Source: Dendrobium chrysotoxum (lineage: Eukaryota; Streptophyta; Magnoliopsida; Asparagales; Orchidaceae). Taken from it: 64,000 nucleotides of DNA. Location of the stretch: the NCBI GenBank assembly GCA_019925795.1, contig CM034310.1, positions 22,526,764-22,590,763 on the forward strand, read 5' to 3'. How positions within the stretch are numbered: the first letter of the stretch is position 1; the number at the start of each line of letters is the position of its first letter. A program made the position numbers and the translations under genes. The notes beneath the pieces were generated by a model that was not told the origin of the DNA, made no database searches, and worked only from the letters and a program-made list of their open reading frames with translations. Of this stretch, positions 41,806 to 52,624 are shown in pieces.

Positions 41806-42518
41806 CAAAAGGGAGAAAGTTACCTAAACAGAAAGCGAGCTCCCGGCCAAACATCAACGGAGCAAAGTCGACCAGCGCACGTCAAGGAGAGAAGTCGAAC
41901 TGCGTCCCATGAGAGAAGTTCGTCAAATTAGGGCGAACTTATCGGAGCGAAGAATGCGAAAGGGAGAAAGTTACCTACACAGAGCGACCAGCAGGGGCGA
42001 GGCCGAAGAGGGACGTCGTCGAAGGAGCTTGAGGGCAGGGTCGTCGTCGAAGGAGCTCGATCGAGCGAGGGCAGGGACGTCGTCGACGGAACTCGAGGGC
42101 AGGCGTGTCATCGACAGAGCAGGGACGTCGTCGAAGCAGCGAACCTAAAGTAGAATGAGCTTAAGTCGAGGGCATGGGGCCGATATATTGAAATTACTAG
42201 CGTATTTTTCGGTGAAAAATACATCGGAAGTATTACCGGTGGAGTATCCGTCGGTAATACTTCATCGGGTTTTAATTAACCCAGCGATAAATCAGCCGAA
42301 ATATTCGCCCGATATTACCGGCGGAATATGCGTCGGTATATTGAAAACACCGGCACAATTCTGGCGGTTCTGCCGCCGGAACATTATCGACGCTATTTCC
42401 ACTGGAAAGTCTGCCGTAAGGTTACCGGCGGGACAATCGACCGGAAATTCCATCGTTGATTCTGGCGTAACTATATCCACCGAAAATTCTGCCGGTATTT
42501 CATTATTTTCCTGTAGTG
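41806..42518. mobile_element. CACTA-type transposon end with subterminal repeats
   Basis: The right end at 42511-42518 reads, inverted, CACTACAGGAAAAT, the CACTA terminal signature. Inward (42190-42510) lie many copies of an ACCGGCGGAA / TCTGCCGGTA motif, typical CACTA subterminal repeats. Further in (41990-42140) a GAGCTCGATCGAGCGAGGG-type unit with GACGTCGTCGA is repeated four to five times. No left CACTA end and no transposase are seen, so the element is truncated or rearranged. Confidence 0.7.
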
Positions 42519-42999
42519 GTGGATGTCATTCAGGGTACTCTCTTCACTGCTTTAGCTAGAGTCCTGAGGTTTTAGGATCCTTCTATCTTGTGCTTTGTGC
42601 CGCGAACATTAACGGAGGATTACCTGATTTATCTTTACTGACTTGTCAAGTGATTTTTATACCTTCTGCCCTATGCTTCTTGCTTTGATGGGCTTGATGA
42701 AGGAGTAGATGCCGATGACCTAAACCCTTTAGGTATATATCAGGTTGGTGGCACGGAGTCATCAGTTCAAAGCTTTGTTCATAACAGACTTATTGATGAT
42801 GATAAAATCCTTTTAGTTCACCCTTAGGCTTTATATGAACTTTAGGATATTTTCTTCGATCCTTTTCTTTGTGCTTTGATGGACTTGTTGATGAAAAATT
42901 CTTTCGATCCTCACTTGATGCTTTATGAATTTGTTGAAGGATTTGTAGTTTTCAGATTTAATCGATAGTACCAAATATAGATAGTATCTTTATCCTTAA

Positions 43000-43560
43000 C
43001 CAGTTGAGGAGACTTTAATCTGAGTCACTTGAGTTTATCAAATTAGGCGAGCTAGGATTTGATAGCTTTTCATCCTCTGGTTGCTGAAATGAGGGTTCCT
43101 TTACTGCGGCCTTTCATAGCGTGTTGAGTAGGTGGAGCTGCCAGCGATCTGATCATATTTGGGCTTATTGGATCCACCTCTTATAGCCATTTGGGCTTCA
43201 AACTTGGGCTATGAGAAATGCACTTTCCAATGTTGATTTTGTTAAAGTTGGTAGATTTGAAGTCCTCCTTTATGGTTGAAGATTTTGGAGCCTATGCAAA
43301 TTTGGTAGTTACTCGCGACTCCTCTTTTTCGTCGAAACTTTGATTCTCCGATCAATTATGAGAATTTAGTGAACTATGATCACTTGAACTTATCGAGTCG
43401 AATTAGCCTTCATGCTTCTTACAGTCTCTACTGACGGGTTGACGAAGTGGGGGTTCCACTACTACAACCTTTCTTATGGCGTGTTGAGTAGACGAAGCTG
43501 CTAGCCATCCGGCTATATTTGGGCTTGTTGGATCCGACCTCTTACACCCATTCAAACCTT
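43000..43560. repeat. 360-bp tandem duplication in the giant element tail
   Basis: GTGTTGAGTA occurs at 43121 and 43481 in matching contexts: GGGTTCC before it, then GAGCTGC / GAAGCTGC, ATATTTGGGCTT and TTGGATCC after it. Similarity extends upstream to CACTTGAGTTTATCAAATTA versus CACTTGAACTTATCGAGTCG. Two diverged copies are visible. Confidence 0.7.
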
Positions 43561-43759
43561 AAGCTTTAGACTGTTGAAAAACTTTAAGCTGCTCTGGCTT
43601 GATTTATTGGAGTGTCTAGCCATAAAAGTCTCTTTTTCTAACCTTTGAAATCTTAGTACATTGGAGAAGGTTATATCCTGAACATTCGAAAGATAACCTG
43701 TATATACTTTGAAAAAGAATTCATTATATTATTTAGCATGAAAGAATATTTATGTTGAT

Positions 43760-44215
43760 AATTTTAAATATTTATTCGGGGATCTCAGCACGCAGCACGA
43801 TGTCGACCCTAATAAATATTAAAAAAGCCCCATCTTACAGGGATATTTTATAATGGAATAAATTTGAAATTTTTAAATTTTTAAATATTTATTTGGGGAT
43901 CTCAGAGAAAAACATGATGTCGACCCAAATAATATATTTAAAAATACCTCCTATCTTGTAGGGATATTTTAGAATAAAATAAATTTGAAATTTTTAGATT
44001 TTAAATATTTATTTGGAAATCTTGGAGTGAAGCACGATGTCAAACCAAATAAATATTTAAAAATATCTCTTAACTTGTAGGAAGATTTTGGATAGGCTTT
44101 ATACTTTGAGATTTTTAATATTTATTTGGGGATTTTGGCACGCAATGTGATGTCAACCTGAAAAAATATTTAAAATGCCCTCAGTCTTATGGGAGATTGT
44201 GAAATGCATTCTTGC
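43760..44215. repeat. Four tandem units of about 113-120 bp in the giant element tail
   Basis: Each unit reads AAATATTTATTTGGGGATCT, a variable part, GATGTCGACC, AAATAAATATTT, then a CTTGTAGGGATATTTT-like part. The first and last parts are mutually inverted (AAATATTTATT / AATAAATATTT). Units begin at about 43766, 43882, 44001 and 44116. A lone fifth unit is at 41600-41677. Confidence 0.8.
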
Positions 44216-44397
44216 TATGTAAGAGAATTTCAAAATATATAAAAAAGCATGTATTAACAGATATGCACATAACACTTCGATCAGTATATTTTACATTGGA
44301 CATGAAATTTTCATGCATAATACTTCTTTAAATATCGGTCGTTAATCGGTGGCATAGGCCTCTAACCGTCCAGGTCGATCAATAGATAAGCTCCTCC

Positions 44398-45467
44398 TTA
44401 GTACACTTTCTCGACGACGAAGGGGCCTTCCCAATTGGATATGAATTTTCCACCAATTTTTCGATGTGGGATGATTGGCCTTCTCAGCACCAAGACCAAT
44501 TCACCTTCTTGAAATGTTCGAGGATGCACCATCCGAACAAATGATTTTGCAATTCTTCCTTGGTAGATTTCTAAATTTTGTTGAGCATGTAGTCTGATTT
44601 CATCTAGTGCATCGAGCTCTTCCATTCTCAGGCGGGCATTCTGATCATGAGTGGATCATGCTGAATAGCTACCTACAGTGACGATAGTTCGATCTCCAGT
44701 GGTAATACGGCTTTAACCCCGAACACTAATGAGTAAGGAGTGGCCTTGGTTGGTGTTTTGTAAGTAGTGTGATATGCCCATAATGCCTCTACTAACTTCG
44801 TATGCCATTCTCTTTTGTTCTTGCTGAGGATCTACTTCAATAGCTTTACCAGTATTTTGTTGAAGGCCTCTGCCAAATCATTGGCTCTTGGGTTGTATAT
44901 TGATGAATACCACCAATCGATCTTATGCCGATCAACGAACTTATAAATTTTTATACTTTTGAAAGTCATATCATTGTCTAAGATTATACGGCGAGGCACA
45001 CCGAATCTATAGATAATATTATGGGTAAAGAAATTGATCACGTGCTCGGACGTGACTTCTTTGAATGGTGCCACTTCTACCCACTTAGAAAAATAGTCAG
45101 TTGCTGCCAAAATAAAGTGGTGTCCTACTGATGATGGTTGATCTATCTGCCCAATTATATTTGTGCCCCAACATTTGAATGGCCAAGATGCTACTGTTGG
45201 GTACAGAGGATTTGGCGGTTAATGTATAATATCACTATGAATCTGACACTCGTGGTACCTTTTAGCATGGTCAATACAATCCCTTACCATTGTCGGCCAA
45301 TAATAACCCATTCTCTTAATTTTAGCAGCCATCTTGGGACCTGACTGATGTGTACCGCAGAGCCCTTCATAAACTTCTGTTGCAACTCTATAAGCTTCTT
45401 TGGTCCCTAGGAACCTTAGCCACATCTGGTCAAAAGGCCGTCGATACAACGTATCATTGATAAACAC
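44398..45467 (-). pseudogene. Integrase relic of the giant gypsy element
   Basis: The zinc-binding part at 45467-45219 reads GTHQSGPKMAAKIKRMGYYW then HAKRYHECQIH, with the first cysteine of the HHCC set replaced (AKRYHEC). The catalytic core at 45110-44832 reads TDYFSKWVEVAPFKEVTSEH, then FGVPRRIILDN with an altered Asp context, and NPRANDLAEAFNKIL. The C-terminal part at 44625-44398 reads GELVLVLRRPI and GKFISNWEGPFVV. It joins cDNA to host DNA in intact elements; here stops and frame breaks separate the parts. Confidence 0.9.
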
Positions 45468-46260
45468 ATATCATAATGCTCTTTTTCAAATCTGCGTGGC
45501 CAGAGATTTGTCTGTAGGGAGTTTACTTTCATTGAAGTAGTTGACGAATGGTTTCCTCCAATCATCTTCGACTTCAACATCTAAGCAATGCAACCATGAT
45601 TCTGAACACCTGCTAGATTTACACCTTTTGACCACATGGCGTTCTTCTGGTTGATTTTCAATAGTGATCTGCTTGGGAGGTTGAGAATCAACCAGGGTTG
45701 TCTCATGCTGGCTTGAATCTAATAAACCCACTGCCTGCGGGAATTGTAGGATTGCTGGCTCTAAGACCCGATGGCTGTGAACCATAATTATTATAGGCCA
45801 CTCATCATCCATATTCGCCATTTATTTAGCCAATTTGGCTAGGCAATCAACTTTGCTATTTTGGGCCCGGGGAGCTTGAGCTAATTTGATAATTGGAATT
45901 GCTTCATAAGCTCGAGAACTCGTCGATGATAATAGGCCAACTTAAACTTGGTAATTTTGTAAACTCCCAGTATTTGATTTATAACAAGTTGAGAATCATC
46001 AAAGATTTAGAGATTTCATATTCTGAAATTGATTGTAATCTCCAATCCTGCTATTAGAGCTTAATACTCTGCCTCATTGTTAGTCTAAGGCTTAGTCAAG
46101 CTAAATGAGAATCTCATTACGCCTCCCTCAAGTGATATGAAAATGAGACCAACTCCAGCTTGAGCTTTTGCTAGATTTGGAGGCCAGGCGTGCTTAATTA
46201 ACGAAGCTCTGCCGAAGTACATTTCCCATACTCATAGCATTTCCTCCTCTTCAACATTCA
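45468..46260 (-). pseudogene. Second RNase H-like segment before integrase
   Basis: Between RT/RNase H and integrase the minus strand keeps phrases of the extra RNase H of Tat elements: an NNEAEY-like stretch at about 46085 and an NSKVDCLAKLAK phrase at about 45860. The frame at 45821-45486 (DDEWPIIIMVH...) is the linker to integrase. Assignment rests on position and these phrases. Confidence 0.6.
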
Positions 46261-46531
46261 TGATCTGCTCGTTAGGCAGATCGTCGTTGAGCGATGAATC
46301 CCCAGGGATAAGATGTGAAGTGAGAAAATCTGCCAATAAGTCCCCTTTTACTGCCTTTTGTGGGATATATGTGATATCAAATTATAGGAGTATTACTTCA
46401 CACCTTGTTAAACGACCTGTCAACGTCAGTCTTATCATCAAGAACTTCAACGGATCGATCTTTGATATTAAGGTGATTTTGTGGGAGAGCATATAGTGGC
46501 GGAGTTTCTGAACTACACAGATTAACTCCAA

Positions 46532-47972
46532 TCAATATTTCTTGATAGGAGAGTAACGCATCCCTGCTCTAATTAACCTCCAAATGATATAGTAAAGTGT
46601 ACTCTCCTTACCTTCTTCATTATGCTGAGCTAATAATGCTTCGAGGGACTCTTCTAATGCTGTAGTATATAGTAAGAGAGGCTTCCCTGGAATTGGGGCA
46701 GTAAGGATATGTTGATTCAACAAGTATTTCTTAATACTATCAAACACTTCCTAGCATTCTGCATCCTATTTGAAGCGGACATCTTTCTTTATTAGCTTTG
46801 AGAATGGTCGGCACCTACTTGATAGATTCGATATGAATCACCGAATAAAAGCCAGTTGTCCTTGTAAGGAACGAAGTTTACGAAGGTTCTTAGGAGGCGG
46901 CATCTCCATAATGGCCTTAATCTTATAGGGTCGATTTCAATACCTCGGTGACAAACAACATACCTGAAGAATTTGCCAGAGGAGACTCCGAAAGCACATT
47001 TGAGATGTTCATCTTCAGGTCAAACTTTTTGATCCTCTCAAATATGATTCTTAAGTTATTTAAATGATCTTTTTGGTCCATGCTCTTGACAACAAGGTCA
47101 TCAACATAGCACTCAACCTTTTGATGTATTAATTCTTCAAATATATGTGTCATTGCCCGTTGATAGGTAGCACCTGCATTCTTCAGGCTGAAGGGTATGA
47201 CCGTGTAGCAGAAAATACTGATAGGTATTTTGAACGATGTGTGCCTCTCGTCTTCAAACGCCATCTTGATTTAGTTATAGCCCGACGATCCATCCATAAA
47301 TGAGAACATGTCATAGTTGGACGTGTTGTCATCTAGTATCTCTAACATTGGGAGCAGAAAGTAATCTTTTAGACACACCTTATTAAGGTTCTAAAAGTCG
47401 TTACAGACACAAATCTGACCATTCTTCTTCTTCACAGGGACAATAATGGTGATCTAACTAGCATATTTTTCCTTATGAATGAAGCCTGCTTCTATAAGCT
47501 TGTTCGTCTCTATAATCACCTGCTCCTCAATCTCTAATCTCATCCTCCTTGGATCTTGCTTGACGGGTGCTGCATCAGGCTTGATGGCTAATCTATGAAC
47601 CGCTACATCAAGGGATAAGCCAGGCATCACAGCATAGGTCTAGGCAAAGTAATCCCTGAATTCACAAAGGAGTTCTTTTATTTCTTTTATTTGCTCCTCG
47701 CATAGAAGAGAACTAATGAAGGTTGGGCGAGGGTCCTCCTTAGTTCCCAAATTGACTTCTTTTAGTTCGTCCATAGTGGCTTCCTGTTCGCCATCTTCCA
47801 GTTCTTCTGGTGCAAGCCTGGCTCCTACGAGTTGATCATCGTAATTATCAGCTTCATAAGTATCTTCAACGCCACTATCATCGGATTCAATTTCCCCACA
47901 TGTGATTACTCGACAGATCTCCTTTTGGAGGTATTTTCTCTTGATGAATCTGATACCTTTATATGTATCCAT
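46532..47972 (-). pseudogene. Reverse transcriptase and RNase H relic of the giant gypsy element
   Basis: The minus strand reads, in order: EIKELLCEFRDYFA at 47640-47680, RRMRLEIEEQVI, PVKKKNGQICVCNDF (about 47440), FSFMDGSSGYN (about 47280), FSLKNAGATYQRAM, the catalytic CYVDDLVVKS at about 47110, then the RNase H start PGKPLLLYTTALEESLEALL (about 46700). These are Ty3/gypsy RT motifs. Stops at about 47640, 47455, 47395 and 47265, among others, inactivate it. Confidence 0.92.
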
Positions 47973-48122
47973 ATCCTTCCATCATAATGGACGCGGGTTC
48001 CTCTCGTACCGAAGGCCCAGGCATGTACGAAGTTGTTGTTTGGAGGTTGGGATATTGATTTGTTTTCATAGCATTCTTTGAATACATTTGGTATTAAACC
48101 TAGGTAGCCTCGTAGGTAGTAA

Positions 48123-48720
48123 TTATTCAGAATTGATGAGCCTACGATACCAGTCATGATTCTCTTCTTCGAGCTTTCCCACGGAATAGAGTGCATTCCC
48201 TGGCTCAGTCCTCTTTTTATGAGATAGATAAAGGGTTATAAATTCTTCAATCCTATGCACCTCTCGCATAATTATTTTCTTGAAATACCATAGGGGAACA
48301 CGCGTAACTACAAGCAAGCTATTTGAGATTGACAGGCTATCTATTCTCCTAGAGAATACACCCTGCACAATATTCATGTAAATAGAGTAGTAGTCATAAT
48401 CATCGTTTGAATATTCAACCTCTCTACTCCATTTGGTCATGGACTAGCATACCCTTTGGGTTTTGTAGGGGTGACATCATCTTCATCTGTGTCACTCTCT
48501 ATGTGAGGTACGTGCTTCCTTTCTTTAGGAGTGGCATCTATTTTGGAAAGAGTCGACGATGCTTTCTTTCTCCCCACCCGCTTATTCTCACCTTCTTGTT
48601 CAGGTCATATTGAAGCCTTTGAGTTTGATGCTTTAGCCTGAGAGAACTCAAAGGCTTTTGCCTCTTTGGTGTGAAGTACTGTACATCTACATAAACTATT
48701 ACTTCATGGACTACAAAGGG
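48123..48720 (-). pseudogene. Protease-RT linker of the giant element
   Basis: Broken minus-strand frames with polar, charged sequence sit between the protease and RT relics. They hold no motif I can name and belong to the polyprotein linker by position. Confidence 0.45.
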
Positions 48721-49729
48721 CTAAATGTCACCAGAGATCTTGAATTCTTCTCCATCCCTGAGATACTTCATACACTGGTGTAGTGTCGATAGGACAATGC
48801 CATATTCATGCAACCAGGGGTGACCTAGTAGCACCTTAAATGAAGTGTCCGTATTAATTACGTGGAACTCATCTTCTGTGTAAAATTCTCCAAATATAAG
48901 AGGGAGCATAAATGATCCAAGGATTTACTTCCCTTTCACGTTGAAGCCATGCACCATCAGCTTATCTGACCTGAGGTGTTCCACATTGGGTAGAGTGATC
49001 TCAGTGCTCTAAGGCTCATAAGATTTATGGAGGATCCGGGATCGATCAAGATTCGACTGATTATCATACTGTCACTTTCTGCAGTAACATATAGAGGACG
49101 GTTGTGATCTGCCATTCTGAGCATCATATCTTCTTCAGTGAAAGTGATGAACAGCTCATTACGGGCTTGTAGGACCTCCATTATTTACGCTCAGCAAAAT
49201 ATGCCTCGTACCTTTCAGGGTCTTTGAAAGCCTGGATCAAAGTCTCTAGAAGGTCTTTAGACATCACCAAAGCATCATATATACTGAGTTGTGCAGGGAT
49301 CTTTCTTAGATGGGATAATATATTATAATATATCCCCCTGGTTGAAGTATCTTTCTTCTTTGGGTCCTTGGGGATAATTTCTTCGTTGACAACTATCTTC
49401 TTCCCCTTATCTTTACTAGAGACTTCCTACTTTAGCGGAGATGGCAGTATCTTGCCACTTCTTAACTGCACTTGGGTTACTTCATCTGACTCAAACTCAT
49501 TTAATGGAGTCTCTTCTTCGGAGTCAGCCATCATTGCATCTAGAGATTCATTTGTTAATTTATAGTCACCACCCAGATTCACATGCTCCATCTGTGATGC
49601 TATGATGGGATCTGACTCGTTTCTCTTTAAAAAGTAAAAATCCTCCTCTGAACTATATTCCATCGATGACATCACCATACACAATTCAGAAGTTACTTCC
49701 TCGACATATTTTTCTTTTATTGGAATCAT
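48721..49729 (-). pseudogene. Protease relic of the giant gypsy element
   Basis: The minus strand at 49729-49427 ends VQLRSGKILPSP, the phrase that precedes the protease in this lineage. 49181-48957 reads HNRPLYVTAES then ISRILIDPGSSINLMSL, where DPG stands in place of the aspartic protease D-S/T/G-G. 48909-48721 reads FKVLLGHPWLHEYGIVLSTL. The arrangement is typical of Tat-lineage retropepsins. Frames are broken between the parts. Confidence 0.85.
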
Positions 49730-50149
49730 TGATGTTATTAAAATGACCCAATAACTTTATATAGGGAGTGGCTCTTCGTCAGCTTATTCTGCTTCATCAA
49801 TTTTAAGCTCCATCATAAAATCAGCAAGCTTAATGGGGCACCTCGTGGTCTGGTAATATTCATCCAAACTGTAGATGACCCTTTGAGTTGCAGTCTTTTT
49901 CTTCTTAAGCTTCTTCAACTTGGTCTTCTTTTTAGCAAATTTCTTCTTTTTAGACCTTGAAGAGCTAACCTGGTTGGGGAATTATTTATAAGTAAATGCT
50001 CATGCCACAGGTAGTGCCTTCAAATCTATCACCGGCTCAGTAGGAGATTTTTACTTTACACCTGAAACTCCTTCAAGCTGCCTCAGCATTTTCACAGTTT
50101 TCTTAGAGACCGCAGTCTCTCACTATTCTCCTTGAATCATCTTCTTTTC

Positions 50150-51990
50150 TTTTCTTCTTTCTTCAACCAGGGGTATAGAAGAGGACGTGACTATCCGAGT
50201 TGATTCATTTCTAGGATGAGTTAACACATTATCTAACAATGTGAGTTCCCCTTTCCTATATTTTCTTTCTAGACAGTCCTTAAAGATGTAGCAATCTTCG
50301 ATGGGATAGCTGATTACTCAATGGTATGGGTAATAATTCGGGTCACCAGTGTGTTTTGACTCTTTGGGCCTCTTGCACTTCGGTAGTTCTAAGCTTACTT
50401 TCAACGCCTGTCGAAATAACTTGGTGACACTTTTCCTCTTAAATGAATATTCTTTGTTCATTTTATCCTTGAAGGACGCGAACGTTTTATCAACTGTTCC
50501 CGTTGTTTATCTCGGGCATTCTCCACCACCCTGATAAGTTCATGGCTTATTATTTCCCCCGAGTATCAGCTTTGCTTGAGAGTTAGGATTATAAACATGT
50601 TTCAGCTTTTCTTCATATTGCATTGGTTATTTGTCTTTGTCTATATTATAATCCACACATTTTTCTTTATCAGCTCTGGAGAAAAATATAGAGTCAGCCT
50701 CACCTCTTCTAACACCCGGGGCCTTAGCTTTCTTGGGCTTATCAGAGTGGCTCTCTTATCTTGATAAGTTTAATTTTTCAAACTTTGTCACTCTGTCCAG
50801 TATGTCCTAAAATGTGGTGATGGTAGCCATGCATAGGAATGATTGCATCTTATCATCGATGTTTCCCATTAGCAATTGCACAGCATGCTCTTCCTCCAAA
50901 TGTTGTTCACATTTCAAGCTTAGATTGTACCAGCAAGTGATGTATTTGGTCACTGATTCTTCCCTTTTCCTCTTATCCAGAGCAAGGTCAGCAATTATTA
51001 TCTTTTCAGTCGCACTGGCGAATCTCTTCACGAACATTGATTCTAACTCTGTGAATATCTTTACAGAGTCATTTGGTAATTCAACGTACTATTCAAAAGC
51101 AGTTGCTATTAAACGGCTAACAAATTATCAAAAGAGCAGGGCGTCATTGCCTCTTGTATTCCAACAGGTGGCCTTGAATTGTGCTAAGTGCTGTCTGGGA
51201 TTGTTATTACCATTAAAGGTATTAAATTTTGGGATAGAGTACCCTTTCAGATACGGCACTTGGTCATACTCTATGGGATATAGAAGGCCTTTGCCCACCA
51301 ACTTCTCTGCCTGATCAATGGCTATGATAGCCTTAATCTTCTCTGTAATTATTCCTTTAAGCTGTGCAGCCATCACAGGCTCGGAGGTACTGGCTATGTT
51401 TTCCCGAGTGGGCTGACGAGTGATATTTTGAGCCTCATGACCACCCTCAGGAGTGCCCCATACTCCCAAGACTTGAGACATTTAGAAGTTTGGAGGATCA
51501 GCTAGAGAATCAGGCATGAGACATGCGACAATAGTTCTCTACATCATCTACATCATTGCCATCATTTGGGTCATCATCTCTATCATTTTCTCATTCAACT
51601 AAGAGATTTTCCTGTCCTTAGACCTCATTTGACATTTCATTTACTTTTGCATTTCTACCAGGATGATATTCTTATCAGTAAAGGGATTCTCCTCAGCCTC
51701 TTCTTCTCGTTCTTCCTCAGAAGAGCGGCCGCCTCTGTCAGTGGTGGACCCAGCCTTATGGCGGCGTCGGTACACTTGCCTAGGCGGTGGCTGTTGCCTA
51801 TTATCTCCATCTTCACTGTCGCTATAATCGATATCACTATTGTCGTTGGTGTGCCTCACCATATAGATAACTTCCATATTTATGGCATCATTTATTTTTT
51901 TCATTTCTTTTTTCATATATTCTTCTCTTTTTATATCTTCCTCTTCCATATCTTCTTCCCCTTCCTCTTCTAGTACTTGAATCTTTGAGC
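50150..51990 (-). pseudogene. gag relic of the giant gypsy element
   Basis: On the minus strand: an acidic, arginine-rich N-terminal region (51949-51641), then 51481-51128 with VPYLKGYSIPKFNTFNGNNN and HLAQFKATCWNTRGN, then 51037-50807 with ELESMFVKRFASATEK and TKYITCWYNLSLKC, the retrotransposon gag domain. Further on are KFEKLNLSR, a DPNYYPYH segment and YPIEDCYIFKDCLERKY near 50300, a Tat-type nucleocapsid-like region. Stops and shifts occur throughout. It once formed the capsid. Confidence 0.87.
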
Positions 51991-52624
51991 GACAGTGCCA
52001 CTGGATCTTTATTTCTTAATTTGGTAAGAAGATTTCTTCGATCTGTAGGCTACGATCAAAGTTGGATTCTTCCTTGGGAGGGGTCGGTGAGCGACGGGAT
52101 CCCTTGGAGGATTCTCCAAGTTATCGACCGTCGGGATGGGCATCATCATGGGTCGTCTTTGGAACCCATTTCTGATGTTGTTTGTGGATGGGGACGGATC
52201 TCCTAGAAGCCGTATCAGATGTCACGCCCAAGTTTATTTCTCTTTTCCTTCCTTCTTCTCTATCCTCTCTGTGAGGCCTTGGCCTCCAGATTTCCTTTCC
52301 TTTCCACCAGGACCTTTCAGCGGTGGTTCCCCGAACACGTTGTTTGGGTGTCACACCCTGATGTTCATCGTGCGAGCTCTATCTTCTTTCTCTTCTTTCC
52401 ACCATAGTAGATTGTAACCATTCCCTTAGTGGGGTTCTTCTGGCCTCAATCATCAGTGGTCTCTAGAACTTCTTTTTCTTTAGACCCTTCTCTTTCACTG
52501 TCTTTAGTATCTGATACAGCCGAGCTAATAAGGTTTTGGGTTCCTTCTTATTTAGAGGGGTTGGGACCTCAGGCTGTTGGTCCTAGAAAATTTTTTTCAG
52601 CTCCCCAGTAGAGATGTTCCTCTT
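51991..52624. other. Giant element interior, no clear coding content
   Basis: T- and C-rich sequence with overlapping short frames on both strands, none with a recognised motif. TGTCACGCCC (about 52219) and TGTCACACCC (about 52349) recur. It may be untranslated leader or an unrecognised insertion. Confidence 0.45.

Larger units (their letters stand above)
41035..44397 (-). other. 3' non-coding tail of the giant element
   Basis: About 3.4 kb between the end of pol and the 3' LTR, without element ORFs. It contains tandem units (43760-44215, plus a single unit at 41600-41677), a 360-bp duplication (about 43000-43560), an RTE fragment and a CACTA end. Repeat-rich 3' untranslated regions are a known property of Tat-lineage elements and a source of plant satellites. 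Confidence 0.75.

Noticed and set aside
41909..42148. Arg/Ser/Glu-rich + strand frame (79 codons)
   Set aside because: It is a translation of the GACGTCGTCGA-type tandem units of the CACTA-like segment; no start context or family motif.
52136..52611. Overlapping + strand frames rich in Phe, Ser and Pro
   Set aside because: They are antisense to the giant element, overlap each other in several frames and have low complexity.
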